This document shows, in pieces, positions 1-8,695 of a stretch of 64,000 nt of DNA. A model generated the notes under the pieces. It worked only from the letters and a program-made list of their open reading frames with translations, ran no database searches and was not told the origin of the DNA. Made by a program: the position numbers and the translations under genes. Numbering within the stretch: position 1 is the first letter of the stretch; each line of letters begins with the position of its first letter. This DNA is from DAOMOP01 sp035444405 (GTDB lineage Bacteria > Pseudomonadota > Gammaproteobacteria > Burkholderiales > Rhodocyclaceae): contig DAOMOP010000001.1 of assembly GCA_035444405.1 (NCBI GenBank), forward strand, positions 1 through 64,000, in the 5' to 3' direction.

Positions 1-99
1 TTCGCGCAGCGCTTCCTGGATGTTGTCCTCGGTCAGGCGCGCCTGGCCGCGCAGCGTCTTGACGACTTTCGAGAGGCGTTGGGTGAGATTGTCGAGCAT
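1..99 (-). CDS. ffh: Signal recognition particle protein Ffh, N-terminal fragment
   Basis: The minus strand from the ATG at 99 reads 33 residues before leaving the window, beginning MLDNLTQRLSKVVKTLRG. This matches the N-terminal helical start of the SRP54 NG domain of bacterial Ffh, the GTPase that binds signal sequences with 4.5S RNA and delivers ribosomes to FtsY. Only the N-terminal edge is visible, so the GTPase and M domains cannot be checked. The gene diverges from the cytochrome-assembly-like gene 50 bases away, the same neighbourhood as ffh/ypjD in E. coli, which supports the call. Confidence 0.85.
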   Translation of the reverse strand, partial: MLDNLTQRLSKVVKTLRGQARLTEDNIQEALRE

Positions 100-148
100 A
101 TCGGGTGAGAGCGTCGCGATTGGAGTTGGAGTAAACTGTGCAGGATCT

Positions 149-973
149 ATGCACGGCATTCTACTTCATCTCCTCGCCGCCCTGCTTTACGGCACGCTCG
201 GCCTGTGGTTCTGGCGTACCCAGATGCGCGGCGCCCAGGCGCGGCGACACGGCATGTCGTCGACCGAGCGCATGGTGCTGCTCGGCGCGCTGGCGATGCA
301 CGGCCTCGCGATCCATGGCTCGATGTTCTCCGGCGAGAGCATGCGTTTCGGCTTCGGCGTGGCAGTCTCGCTGATGGTGTGGCTGGCGGTGTGCTTCTAC
401 TGGATCGAGACGTTCTACGCGCGGCTCGACGGGCTGCACGCGCTGGTGCTGCCGGCCGGCATCGTCGGCAGCCTGTTGCCGATGATCTTTCCCGGCCAGC
501 ATGTGCTCGCCAACGCGGCGTCGCCGGCCTTTCGCGCCCACTTCATCGTCGCAATGCTCGCCTACAGCCTGTTCACGCTCGCGGCATTGCACGCGATGCT
601 GATGGCAGTCGCCGAGCGCCAGCTGCACAGCGGGCGGATCAGCCGCACGATCGCCGGCCTGCCCCCGCTGCTGACGATGGAGACGATGCTGTTCCGACTG
701 GTCGCGATCGCGTTCGTGCTGCTCACGCTCACCCTGGGTTCGGGCATCGTGTTCTCCGAGACGCTGTTCGGGCAGGCCTTCCGCTTCGATCACAAGACCG
801 TCTTCGCGATCACCTCCTGGCTGCTGTTCGGCGTGCTGCTGTTCGGCCGCCACGTCTGGGGCTGGCGCGGCCGCGTGGCGCTGCGCTGGACGCTGGCCGG
901 CTTCGTCGCGCTGATGCTGGCATACATGGGCAGCCGCTTCGTCATCGAGATCGTGCTCGGCCGTGCCGGCTGA
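149..973 (+). CDS. ypjD: YpjD/CcsA-like cytochrome c assembly family membrane protein
   Basis: This 274-residue integral membrane protein has about eight hydrophobic segments (first about residues 5-22, last about 247-268). It belongs to the cytochrome c assembly (CcsA/CcmC-type) superfamily as the short YpjD branch. The family handles haem in characterised members, but the role of YpjD itself is not established and I infer none. The open frame extends upstream to base 20, but that stretch lies over ffh and is arginine-rich. The ATG at 149 begins MHGILLHLLAALLYG, directly at the first membrane segment, so it is preferred. The order ffh, ypjD, CorC-family gene is conserved in many proteobacteria and supports the assignment. 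Confidence 0.8.
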   Translation: MHGILLHLLAALLYGTLGLWFWRTQMRGAQARRHGMSSTERMVLLGALAMHGLAIHGSMFSGESMRFGFGVAVSLMVWLAVCFYWIETFYARLDGLHALVLPAGIVGSLLPMIFPGQHVLANAASPAFRAHFIVAMLAYSLFTLAALHAMLMAVAERQLHSGRISRTIAGLPPLLTMETMLFRLVAIAFVLLTLTLGSGIVFSETLFGQAFRFDHKTVFAITSWLLFGVLLFGRHVWGWRGRVALRWTLAGFVALMLAYMGSRFVIEIVLGRAG

Positions 974-1052
974 TCCGTCACCCGGCGACACTCCGTCCGA
1001 GGCCGGGCGCACCGATCCGGACGCACCCTCATTCGCAACCTGACCCCGTCAC

Positions 1053-2345
1053 GTGGAAGACATCTCACTCGCTACGCAGTTTGCAGCGCTCGGCGTGCTG
1101 CTCACGCTCTCCGCCATGTCGTCGATGACCGAGACGGTCATGATGGCCTCCAACCGCTATCGCCTGCGCTCGCTCGCGCGCGCCGGGCACCACGGTGCCC
1201 AGCTCGCGCTCGACCTGCTCGACAAGACCGACCGCCTGCTGGGCGTCATCCTGCTGTTCAACAACCTCGTCAACGTCGCTGCGGCCACGCTCGCCAGCGT
1301 GATCACGATCCACCTCGTCGGGGAGGAGGGCTGGGCTCTCGCGGCCGGAACGGTGCTGCTGACCTTTCTGATCCTGGTGTTCTCGGAGATCACGCCCAAG
1401 GTCATCGGCGCGCATCATGCCGACCGGCTGGCGCTGTTCGTGAGCTATCCGCTCAGCTATCTGCTGCGTCTGTCGTACCCGGCGGTGTGGTTCGTGAATC
1501 TCTTCGTTTCCGGCATCCTGTGGCTGCTGCGCCTGCAACCGCAGGCGGGCAAGGCAGCCAGCCTGTCGGTCGAGGAGTTGCGGGCGATGGTGCTCGAGTC
1601 GGGACAGTACATCCCACAGAAGAACCGCGACATCCTGATCAATCTCTTCGATCTCGAACACATCACCGTCGAGGATGTGATGACGCCACGCGGCGCGATC
1701 GAAAGCATCGATCTGCGCCTGCCCGAAGAGCAGATTCGCCAGCAGATCGCGACCAGCTATCACACGCGCCTGCCGGTGCTCGAGGGCGACAACGAGCGCG
1801 TGATCGGCGTCCTGCATCTGCGCCGGCTGCTCGGTCACGTGCTCGAACCGGGCTTTCGCGTCGAGTCGATCCGCGAGATGGTGGCCAAGCCCTACTTCAT
1901 CCCGGCCGACACGCCGGTGTACTCGCAGCTGCAGTTCTTCCAGGAAAACCAGCAGCGGCTGGCACTCGTCGTCGATGAATACGGCGAGCTGCTCGGGCTG
2001 CTCACGCTCGAGGACATCGTCGAGGAGCTGATCGGCAAGTTCACCACCAGCATGCCCGACAGCAGCGAGAAGCTGACCTGGGGCGAGGACGGCACCGTGC
2101 TCGTGGACGGAACACGCAACCTGCGCGAGCTCAATCGCCGCCTCGGGCTGGATCTGCCGGTGGAAGGGCCCAAGACGCTCAACGGACTGATCCTCGAATA
2201 CCTGCAGGACATCCCCGAGGCGGACCTTTCGATTCGCATCAACGGCGTACCGATCGAGGTGATCCAGTCCGAGGACAAGATGGTGCGCATGGCGCGCCTC
2301 TATCGCCCCAGCAGCGCCCAGGACCGGCACGACGGCAACGACTAG
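1053..2345 (+). CDS. CNNM/CBS-domain HlyC/CorC family protein
   Basis: A 430-residue protein starting at GTG 1053. The N-terminal CNNM (DUF21) transmembrane domain covers about residues 1-190 and includes the family segment FSEITPKVIGAHHADR. A CBS pair follows (about 205-330, with GLLTLEDIVEELIGKF at the end of the second CBS), then a C-terminal CorC_HlyC domain (about 345-420). Relatives (YfjD/CorB, CNNM proteins) are linked to magnesium or cobalt transport and adenine-nucleotide sensing. The exact ion cannot be read from sequence. It follows the ypjD-like gene by 79 bases, as in E. coli. Confidence 0.88.
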   Translation: MEDISLATQFAALGVLLTLSAMSSMTETVMMASNRYRLRSLARAGHHGAQLALDLLDKTDRLLGVILLFNNLVNVAAATLASVITIHLVGEEGWALAAGTVLLTFLILVFSEITPKVIGAHHADRLALFVSYPLSYLLRLSYPAVWFVNLFVSGILWLLRLQPQAGKAASLSVEELRAMVLESGQYIPQKNRDILINLFDLEHITVEDVMTPRGAIESIDLRLPEEQIRQQIATSYHTRLPVLEGDNERVIGVLHLRRLLGHVLEPGFRVESIREMVAKPYFIPADTPVYSQLQFFQENQQRLALVVDEYGELLGLLTLEDIVEELIGKFTTSMPDSSEKLTWGEDGTVLVDGTRNLRELNRRLGLDLPVEGPKTLNGLILEYLQDIPEADLSIRINGVPIEVIQSEDKMVRMARLYRPSSAQDRHDGND

Positions 2346-2350
2346 CGTCG

Positions 2351-2378
2351 AGTCGGCCGCGCACGGCCGGAACCGACT
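2351..2378 (+). terminator. Possible hairpin after the CorC-family gene
   Basis: AGTCGG (2351-2356) pairs with CCGACT (2373-2378) around an inner GGCCG/CGGCC stem with a four-base loop. The element lies just after the stop at 2345 and before pilB. No T tract follows, so intrinsic termination is uncertain. Confidence 0.25.
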
Positions 2379-2442
2379 GCCACGGCCCTTTACAAGCCCC
2401 GACGGCACGGGCAAGATCAGGCGCAGCTAATTTCGGTCGGCC

Positions 2443-4158
2443 ATGGCAGCGAATCCCCAGATACCTCTGAGCGGGCTGGCCCGCGCACTGATCCAGAACG
2501 GACGGCTGTCCGAAGCCGACGCGATCGTGTGCACCAGCGCTGCCGGCAACGCGGCCAACGGCTTCATCCACGAGCTCGTGCAGCGCAAGCTGCTCGACCA
2601 CCGGGGCCTCGCCCATTTCGCGGCCGAGACCTTCGGCTACCCGCTGTTCGACGTCGGCGCCCTCGACCAGAGCACCGTCCCGCGCGATGCGATCGACCGC
2701 AAGCTGATGGCCAAGCACCAGGTCGTGCCGCTGGTCAAGCGCCAGAACCGTCTCATCGTCGCCACGGCCGATCCGTCCAACATGCGCGTGCTCGACGAGA
2801 TCCGCTTCCAGAGCGGCATGCAGGTCGAAGTGGTGGTCGCCGAAGCCGACAAGCTCGCACGCCTGGTCGAACGCCTGTCCGAGTCGGCCGAGCAGACCCT
2901 CAAGGAGCTCACCGGCGAAGATTTCGACATGGACCTCCTCGAGCAGGAGGCCCCGACCGACAAGGAAGGCGACGACGCGGCGCAGGAGGTCGACGACGCA
3001 CCGGTCGTGCGCTTCATCCAGAAGGTGCTGATCGATGCGATCAACGAGGGCGCATCGGACATCCACTTCGAACCGTACGAGAAGTACTACCGCATCCGCG
3101 TGCGCACCGACGGCATCCTGCGCGAGGTGGCCCAGCCGCCGCTGGTGCTGAAAGACAAGATCGCCGCGCGCATCAAGGTGATCTCGCGCCTGGACATCTC
3201 GGAAAAGCGCGTACCCCAGGACGGACGCATGAAGCTGGTGCTGTCCAAGAACAAGGCGATCGATTTTCGGGTGTCGTCGCTGCCGACCCTGCATGGCGAG
3301 AAGATCGTCATGCGTATCCTCGACCCGTCGTCGGCGATGCTCGGCATCGATGCGCTCGGCTATGAGCCCGAGCAGAAGAAGTCCCTGCTCGCCGCGGTCG
3401 AACGCCCCTACGGCATGATCCTCGTCACCGGCCCCACCGGTTCGGGCAAGACGGTGTCGCTCTACACCTGCCTCAACATCCTGAACACCGCCGGCGTCAA
3501 TATCTCGACCGCGGAAGACCCCGCCGAAATCAATCTCGCCGGCATCAACCAGGTCAACGTCAACGACAAGGCCGGGCTCACCTTCGCTGCCGCGCTGCGC
3601 TCATTCCTCCGTCAGGACCCGGACGTCATCATGGTGGGCGAGATCCGCGACCTCGAGACCGCCGAGATCTCGATCAAGGCGGCCCAGACCGGCCACCTCG
3701 TGCTGTCGACGCTGCACACCAACGATGCGCCGACCACGCTCGAGCGGCTCAAGAATATGGGCGTCGCGCCGTTTAATATCGCATCGTCGGTGATCCTGAT
3801 CTCCGCCCAGCGGCTCGCACGGCGCCTGTGCAGCTGCAAGCAGCCGGTCGACCTTCCGGTCGAAGCGCTGCTGCAGGCGGGTTTCTCGGCGGAGGATCTC
3901 GACGGCAGCTGGCGCCCTTACGGTCCGGTCGGTTGCGAGCGCTGCAACGGAACCGGCTACAAGGGGCGAGTGGGCATCTATCAGGTCATGCCGATCAGCG
4001 ACGAGATCGCACAGATCATCATGACCAACGGCAACTCGATGGACATCGCCGAGCAGGCGCAGCGCGAAGGGGTCAAGGACCTGCGCCAGTCCGGGCTGTT
4101 GAAAGTGAAGCAGGGCATCACCTCGCTCGAGGAAGTGCTGGCAACGACCAACGAATAA
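2443..4158 (+). CDS. pilB: Type IV-A pilus assembly ATPase PilB
   Basis: This 571-residue protein is the cytoplasmic hexameric ATPase that powers pilus extension with the platform protein PilC. An N-terminal T2SSE_N domain occupies roughly residues 1-150 and the T2SSE ATPase domain follows. Walker A GPTGSGKT is at about 330-337 and the DPDVIMVGEIRD Asp/His-box region at about 393-404. A zinc-binding tetracysteine is visible as CSC near 463-465 and CERC near 498-501. Length is typical of PilB. pilC starts 22 bases after the stop, so the genes are probably cotranscribed. No retraction ATPase (PilT) or pilin gene is in the window. Confidence 0.95.
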   Translation: MAANPQIPLSGLARALIQNGRLSEADAIVCTSAAGNAANGFIHELVQRKLLDHRGLAHFAAETFGYPLFDVGALDQSTVPRDAIDRKLMAKHQVVPLVKRQNRLIVATADPSNMRVLDEIRFQSGMQVEVVVAEADKLARLVERLSESAEQTLKELTGEDFDMDLLEQEAPTDKEGDDAAQEVDDAPVVRFIQKVLIDAINEGASDIHFEPYEKYYRIRVRTDGILREVAQPPLVLKDKIAARIKVISRLDISEKRVPQDGRMKLVLSKNKAIDFRVSSLPTLHGEKIVMRILDPSSAMLGIDALGYEPEQKKSLLAAVERPYGMILVTGPTGSGKTVSLYTCLNILNTAGVNISTAEDPAEINLAGINQVNVNDKAGLTFAAALRSFLRQDPDVIMVGEIRDLETAEISIKAAQTGHLVLSTLHTNDAPTTLERLKNMGVAPFNIASSVILISAQRLARRLCSCKQPVDLPVEALLQAGFSAEDLDGSWRPYGPVGCERCNGTGYKGRVGIYQVMPISDEIAQIIMTNGNSMDIAEQAQREGVKDLRQSGLLKVKQGITSLEEVLATTNE

Positions 4159-4179
4159 CGCGCGCATCAGGGATCATTC

Positions 4180-5415
4180 ATGGCAACCACGGCCCCGGCC
4201 AGACGCAACGCAGCCGCAAATCCGAGGGAACATCTGTTCCACTGGGAAGGCAAGGACAAGACCGGCAAGATCGTGCGCGGCGAGATCCGCGCCACCGGCG
4301 AGACCGTCGTGCAGGCCACGCTCCGCCGCCAGGGCGTGATGGCGACGAAGGTCAAGAAGAAGAAGATGTCCCGCGGTCGCAAGATCACCGAGAAGGACAT
4401 CGCCCTCTTCACCCGCCAGCTCGCCACGATGATGCGCTCGGGCGTGCCACTCTTGCAGGCCTTCGACATCGGCATCAAGGGTGCGACCAACCCGAGCCTC
4501 GCGCGCCTGCTCAACGAGATCCGCACCGACGTCGAAACCGGCTCGAGCCTGTCGCAGGCCTTCGCCAAGCACCCGGTGCATTTCGACAAGCTGTTCTGCA
4601 ACCTGGTCGCTGCCGGCGAACAGGCCGGCATCCTCGACAACCTGCTCGACCGCCTGGCCACCTACAAGGAAAAAATCCTCGCGATCAAGAGCAAGATCAA
4701 GTCCGCGCTGTTCTACCCGATCGCGGTCGTCGTCGTCGCCGCGCTGGTGATCTCGGTGATGATGCTGTTCGTGATCCCCGAGTTCAAGAACGTATTCACG
4801 AGCTTCGGTGCCGACCTGCCGGCCCCGACGCTGCTCGTCATCGCGATGTCGGACTTCTTCGTCCAATACTGGTACCTGATCTTCGGCATCATCGTCGGCA
4901 CGGTGCTCGCGATCGGCTACCTGTACAAGCGCTCGCCGAACATGCAGAACGCCGTCGACCGCATGGTGCTGCAGATTCCGGTGGTCGGCGACATCATCCG
5001 CAAGGCCACGGTCGCGCGCTGGGCGCGAACGCTGTCGACGATGTTCGCCGCCGGTGTGCCGCTCGTCGAGGCACTCGACTCGGTCGGCGGCGCCTCGGGC
5101 AACCACGTCTACCTGACCGCGACGAAGCAGATCCAGACCGAGGTCAGCACCGGCACCAGCCTCACGGTGTCGATGCAGAACGCCAACGTGTTCCCGACCA
5201 TGGTCGTGCAGATGGTGTCGATCGGCGAGGAGGCGGGCCAGCTCGACTCGATGCTCGGCAAGGTCGCCGACTTCTACGAGCAGGAAGTCGACGATGCGGT
5301 GGCGGGTCTGTCGACCCTGCTCGAGCCGATCATCATGGTCTTCCTCGGCGTCGTGATCGGCGGCCTCGTGGTCGCGATGTATTTGCCCATCTTCAAGCTC
5401 GGCTCGGTGGTCTGA
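4180..5415 (+). CDS. pilC: Type IV pilus inner-membrane platform protein PilC
   Basis: This 411-residue protein has two T2SSF (GspF-like) domains, about residues 75-200 and 280-400, each followed by membrane-spanning segments. The N terminus carries the short KDKTGKIVRGEIRA region usual for PilC. It anchors the PilB and PilT motors and passes torque to the pilin subunits. It sits between pilB and pilD, with a strong hairpin in the gap before pilD. No truncation or frame problem is seen. Confidence 0.95.
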   Translation: MATTAPARRNAAANPREHLFHWEGKDKTGKIVRGEIRATGETVVQATLRRQGVMATKVKKKKMSRGRKITEKDIALFTRQLATMMRSGVPLLQAFDIGIKGATNPSLARLLNEIRTDVETGSSLSQAFAKHPVHFDKLFCNLVAAGEQAGILDNLLDRLATYKEKILAIKSKIKSALFYPIAVVVVAALVISVMMLFVIPEFKNVFTSFGADLPAPTLLVIAMSDFFVQYWYLIFGIIVGTVLAIGYLYKRSPNMQNAVDRMVLQIPVVGDIIRKATVARWARTLSTMFAAGVPLVEALDSVGGASGNHVYLTATKQIQTEVSTGTSLTVSMQNANVFPTMVVQMVSIGEEAGQLDSMLGKVADFYEQEVDDAVAGLSTLLEPIIMVFLGVVIGGLVVAMYLPIFKLGSVV

Positions 5416-5425
5416 GAGCCGCGCC

Positions 5426-5450
5426 GCCGCCCGGCCGCGCGCCGGGCGGC
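5426..5450 (+). promoter_or_regulatory. GC-rich hairpin between pilC and pilD
   Basis: GCCGCCCGG (5426-5434) is perfectly complementary to CCGGGCGGC (5442-5450) across a seven-base loop. It lies 11 bases after the pilC stop and 17 bases before the pilD ATG. No T tract follows. It may be an mRNA-processing or stability element or a partial attenuator that lowers pilD expression. The pairing is directly visible; the role is inference. Confidence 0.45.
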
Positions 5451-5467
5451 CCACCTGCGACGAACCC

Positions 5468-6319
5468 ATGATCGAACTGCTGCACGACCCTGTCGTCTTC
5501 GCCCTGCTCGCGGCCGTGGTCGGCCTTTTCATCGGCAGCTTTCTGAACGTCGTGATCCATCGGCTGCCGAAGATGATGGAACGCGAATGGGCCGCCCAGG
5601 CCGCCGAACTGCGTGGCGAGGATCCGCCCGCGCTCGAGCGCTTCAACCTCGCCACGCCGCGTTCGCGCTGCCCGCACTGCGGCCACGTCATCACCGCGCT
5701 CGAGAACATCCCGCTGGTCAGCTACGTCGTGCTGCGCGGCCGCTGCCGCCACTGCGACGCACCGATCAGCCGCCGCTATCCGGTGGTCGAGATGTTGAGC
5801 GCGGTCCTGTCCGGCTACGCCGCCTGGCACTTCGGCTTTGGCCTCGCCGCGCTCGGCGCGCTGATCTTCGTGTGGACGATGATCACCCTCGCCTTCATCG
5901 ATCTCGACACCCAGCTGCTGCCCGACACGCTGACGCTGCCGCTGCTGTGGATCGGGCTGGCGTTCAATCTCGGTGCGACCTATACCGAGCTGCCCACCGC
6001 CGTGGTCGGCGCAATGGCCGGCTATCTGTCGCTGTGGTCGGTGTATTGGCTGTTCAAGCTCGCCACCGGCAAGGAGGGCATGGGCTACGGCGACTTCAAG
6101 CTGCTCGGCGCGATCGGCGCGTGGCTGGGCTGGCACATCCTGCCGCTCACCATCCTGCTGTCCTCGCTGGTCGGCGCGGTGGTCGGCATCAGCCTGATCG
6201 CACTCGCCCGCCACGGGCGCAACGTGCCGATTCCGTTCGGTCCGTATCTGGCCGCGGCGGGCATCGTCGCGCTGTTCTGGGGCCAGCCGCTGACCGACTA
6301 CTATCTCGATCGGTTCTGA
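5468..6319 (+). CDS. pilD: Prepilin leader peptidase / N-methyltransferase PilD
   Basis: A 283-residue bifunctional inner-membrane aspartic protease that cleaves type IV prepilin leaders and N-methylates the new N terminus. The zinc cysteines are C68, C71, C93 and C96 (CPHC, CRHC). The catalytic aspartates lie in FIDLDTQLLPD (D145/D147) and in the GYGD motif (D209). About eight membrane segments are apparent. In many betaproteobacteria coaE and zapD/yacG follow pilD; here the next gene is fmdB. Confidence 0.95.
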   Translation: MIELLHDPVVFALLAAVVGLFIGSFLNVVIHRLPKMMEREWAAQAAELRGEDPPALERFNLATPRSRCPHCGHVITALENIPLVSYVVLRGRCRHCDAPISRRYPVVEMLSAVLSGYAAWHFGFGLAALGALIFVWTMITLAFIDLDTQLLPDTLTLPLLWIGLAFNLGATYTELPTAVVGAMAGYLSLWSVYWLFKLATGKEGMGYGDFKLLGAIGAWLGWHILPLTILLSSLVGAVVGISLIALARHGRNVPIPFGPYLAAAGIVALFWGQPLTDYYLDRF

Positions 6320-6407
6320 ACCTCCCGCGGCGTCGGCCTCGACGATTCCGCCACCCTTGAACTCGGTCGCCCGCGCCCCCATTTCGCGTCTTGTCGAACC
6401 GATCTGC

Positions 6408-6435
6408 TAGAATTTCACGCTTGCCTGTGCGGAGG
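6408..6435 (+). promoter_or_regulatory. Candidate -10 box and strong RBS upstream of fmdB
   Basis: TAGAAT at 6408-6413 resembles a sigma-70 -10 element, and GGAGG at 6431-6435 is a strong ribosome binding site five bases before the fmdB ATG. I see no convincing -35 at the right spacing, so the promoter part is weak. It would start an fmdB-aspS transcript separate from the pil genes. Confidence 0.35.
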
Positions 6436-6440
6436 TTGCC

Positions 6441-6719
6441 ATGCCCATTTACGAATATCGTTGCGACAGCTGCGGAACCCGGAAAGAACACATTCAGAAG
6501 ATGAATGCCGAGCCGCTCACGACCTGCCCCGCCTGTGGCGCCGACACCTACGTCAAGCTGGTCTCGGCGGCCGGCTTCCAGCTCAAGGGCAGCGGCTGGT
6601 ACGCGACCGACTTCAAGGGCGGCAGCGCGCAGCCGACCCCCAAGCCCGCCGAGAACACGGCGAGCGAAGGCGCGAGCGCCGGCGGCTGCGCCGGCAGCTG
6701 TGCCTGCCACCCCGGCTGA
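6441..6719 (+). CDS. FmdB-family zinc-ribbon regulatory protein
   Basis: A 92-residue protein starting [12 protein letters not shown], the signature N terminus of the FmdB/CxxC_CXXC_SSSS zinc-ribbon family. Two CxxC pairs are visible (CDSC, CPAC), followed by the [16 protein letters not shown] segment and a low-complexity Ala/Gly/Cys tail. The family's molecular role is largely unknown; FmdB itself was proposed as a regulator of amide metabolism. In betaproteobacteria it is typically encoded just upstream of aspS, as here. The DUF502 gene often found between the two is absent. Confidence 0.88.
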   Translation: MPIYEYRCDSCGTRKEHIQKMNAEPLTTCPACGADTYVKLVSAAGFQLKGSGWYATDFKGGSAQPTPKPAENTASEGASAGGCAGSCACHPG

Positions 6720-6822
6720 ATATCCGCTCCCCGCAACCCTGAGCCCCGCCCGGCGGGCCGGCGCCCGACACGACGTCGCCCACACCGTCAAGGGGCGGCC
6801 CAACCGACCCGGAATCGAACTG

Positions 6823-8622
6823 ATGCGAACCCACTACTGCGGCCAGGTTACCGCCGCCGATCTCGACCAGACCGTCACGCTGTGCGGCTGGGTGCACCGT
6901 CGCCGTGACCACGGCGGCGTGATTTTCGTCGACCTGCGCGACCGCGAAGGGCTCGTGCAAGTCGTCTGCGACCCCGATCGTCCCAGCATGTTCGAGACTG
7001 CCGAGTCGATTCGCAACGAGTTCGTGCTGCGCGTGACCGGCAGCGTGCGCCGCCGTCCGGCCGGCACCGAAAACCCCAACCTCACCTCCGGCGAGATCGA
7101 GGTGCTGTGCCACGACATCGAGGTGCTCAACGCTTCGGCGACGCCGCCCTTCCTGCTCGACGACGAGACGCTCTCCGAGACCGTGCGCCTGACGCACCGG
7201 GTCATCGACCTGCGCCGCCCGCACATGCAGAAGAACCTGATGCTGCGCTACAAGGTCGCGATGGCGTTTCGCCGCTTTCTCGACGCGCACGGCTTCATCG
7301 ACATCGAGACGCCGATGCTGACCAAGAGCACGCCCGAGGGCGCGCGCGACTACCTGGTGCCCTCGCGCGTGCATCCGGGCCAGTTCTTCGCGCTGCCGCA
7401 GTCGCCGCAGCTCTTCAAGCAGCTGCTGATGGTGGCCGGCTTCGACCGCTACTACCAGATCACGAAGTGCTTCCGCGACGAGGACCTGCGCGCCGACCGC
7501 CAGCCCGAATTCACGCAGATCGACCTCGAGACCTCGTTCATGGACGAGCACCAGATCACCGGGCTGATCGAGGAGATGGTGCGCTTCGTGTTCCGCGAGT
7601 CGCTCGCGGTCGAGCTGCCGCACCCGTTCCCGCGCCTGACCTACGCCGAGGCGATGCGCCGTTACGGCTCCGACAAGCCGGACCTGCGCGTCACGCTCGA
7701 GCTCAGCGACATCACCGACGCGGTCGAGGACGTCGCCTTCAAGGTGTTCAGCGGCCCGGCCACCAGCGGCGGCCGCGTCGCGGCGATGCGCGTGCCCGGC
7801 GGCGCCGCGCTCACGCGCGGCGAGATCGACGAATACACCAGGTTCGTCGGCATCTACGGCGCGCGCGGGCTCGCCTACATCAAGGTCAACGACGCCAGCC
7901 AGCCCAACGAGGCCGGCCTGCAGTCGCCGATCGTCAAGAACCTGCACGAGCGCGCGCTCACCACGATTCTCGAGCGCACCGGTGCGCAAAGCGGCGACCT
8001 GATCTTCTTCGGGGCCGACAAGGTCAAGATCGTCAACGACGCGCTCGGCGCACTGCGCGTCAAGCTCGGCCACGAGAAGGGTTTTCTGACCGGCGAGGCG
8101 TGGACGCCGGTGTGGGTGGTCGACTTCCCGATGTTCGAGTACGACGACGAGGACAAGCGCTGGATCGCCTGCCACCACCCGTTCACGTCGCCGAAGGACG
8201 AGCATGCCGACCTGCTGGAGACCGATCCCGGCGCGTGCCTCGCCAAGGCCTATGACCTCGCGCTGAACGGCTGGGAGATCGGCGGCGGCTCGGTGCGTAT
8301 CCATCGTGCCGATTTGCAGCGCAAGGTGTTCCGTGCGCTGAACATCGGCGACGAGGAAGCGCAGCAGAAGTTCGGCTTCCTGCTCGATGCGCTCAAGTAC
8401 GGCGCCCCGCCGCACGGCGGGCTCGCGTTCGGCCTGGACCGCATCGTCACGCTGATGACCGGTGCCGAATCGATCCGCGACGTGATCGCGTTCCCGAAGA
8501 CGCAGCGCGCGCAGTGCCTGCTCACCGACGCGCCGAGCGACGTCGACGAAAAGCAACTGCGAGAGCTGCACATCCGCCTGCGCCAGAAAGTCGAAACCCG
8601 CGTCGAGGTCGGCACCAGCTGA
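6823..8622 (+). CDS. aspS: Aspartyl-tRNA synthetase, apparently non-discriminating
   Basis: This 599-residue class II synthetase has an N-terminal OB-fold anticodon domain (about 1-105), a catalytic core with motif 2 ([20 protein letters not shown], about 217-236), an inserted GAD domain (about 300-420) and motif 3 (GGLAFGLDR, from about 533). The ATG at 6823 gives the standard MRTHYCGQ start; the frame remains open upstream across fmdB but that part is not protein-like. H30 (RRRDHGG) and G81 ([10 protein letters not shown]) match the His/Gly pair known from non-discriminating AspRS such as that of Pseudomonas aeruginosa. The enzyme may therefore also charge tRNA-Asn for transamidation by GatCAB; this is inference. 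Confidence 0.95.
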   Translation: MRTHYCGQVTAADLDQTVTLCGWVHRRRDHGGVIFVDLRDREGLVQVVCDPDRPSMFETAESIRNEFVLRVTGSVRRRPAGTENPNLTSGEIEVLCHDIEVLNASATPPFLLDDETLSETVRLTHRVIDLRRPHMQKNLMLRYKVAMAFRRFLDAHGFIDIETPMLTKSTPEGARDYLVPSRVHPGQFFALPQSPQLFKQLLMVAGFDRYYQITKCFRDEDLRADRQPEFTQIDLETSFMDEHQITGLIEEMVRFVFRESLAVELPHPFPRLTYAEAMRRYGSDKPDLRVTLELSDITDAVEDVAFKVFSGPATSGGRVAAMRVPGGAALTRGEIDEYTRFVGIYGARGLAYIKVNDASQPNEAGLQSPIVKNLHERALTTILERTGAQSGDLIFFGADKVKIVNDALGALRVKLGHEKGFLTGEAWTPVWVVDFPMFEYDDEDKRWIACHHPFTSPKDEHADLLETDPGACLAKAYDLALNGWEIGGGSVRIHRADLQRKVFRALNIGDEEAQQKFGFLLDALKYGAPPHGGLAFGLDRIVTLMTGAESIRDVIAFPKTQRAQCLLTDAPSDVDEKQLRELHIRLRQKVETRVEVGTS

Positions 8623-8695
8623 CGAGCCGACGGGCGTTTTCTGGTAGCCTGCATGCTCGACCGCCACGCGCTGCATCGAGCGGGTCGTCGTCGCC

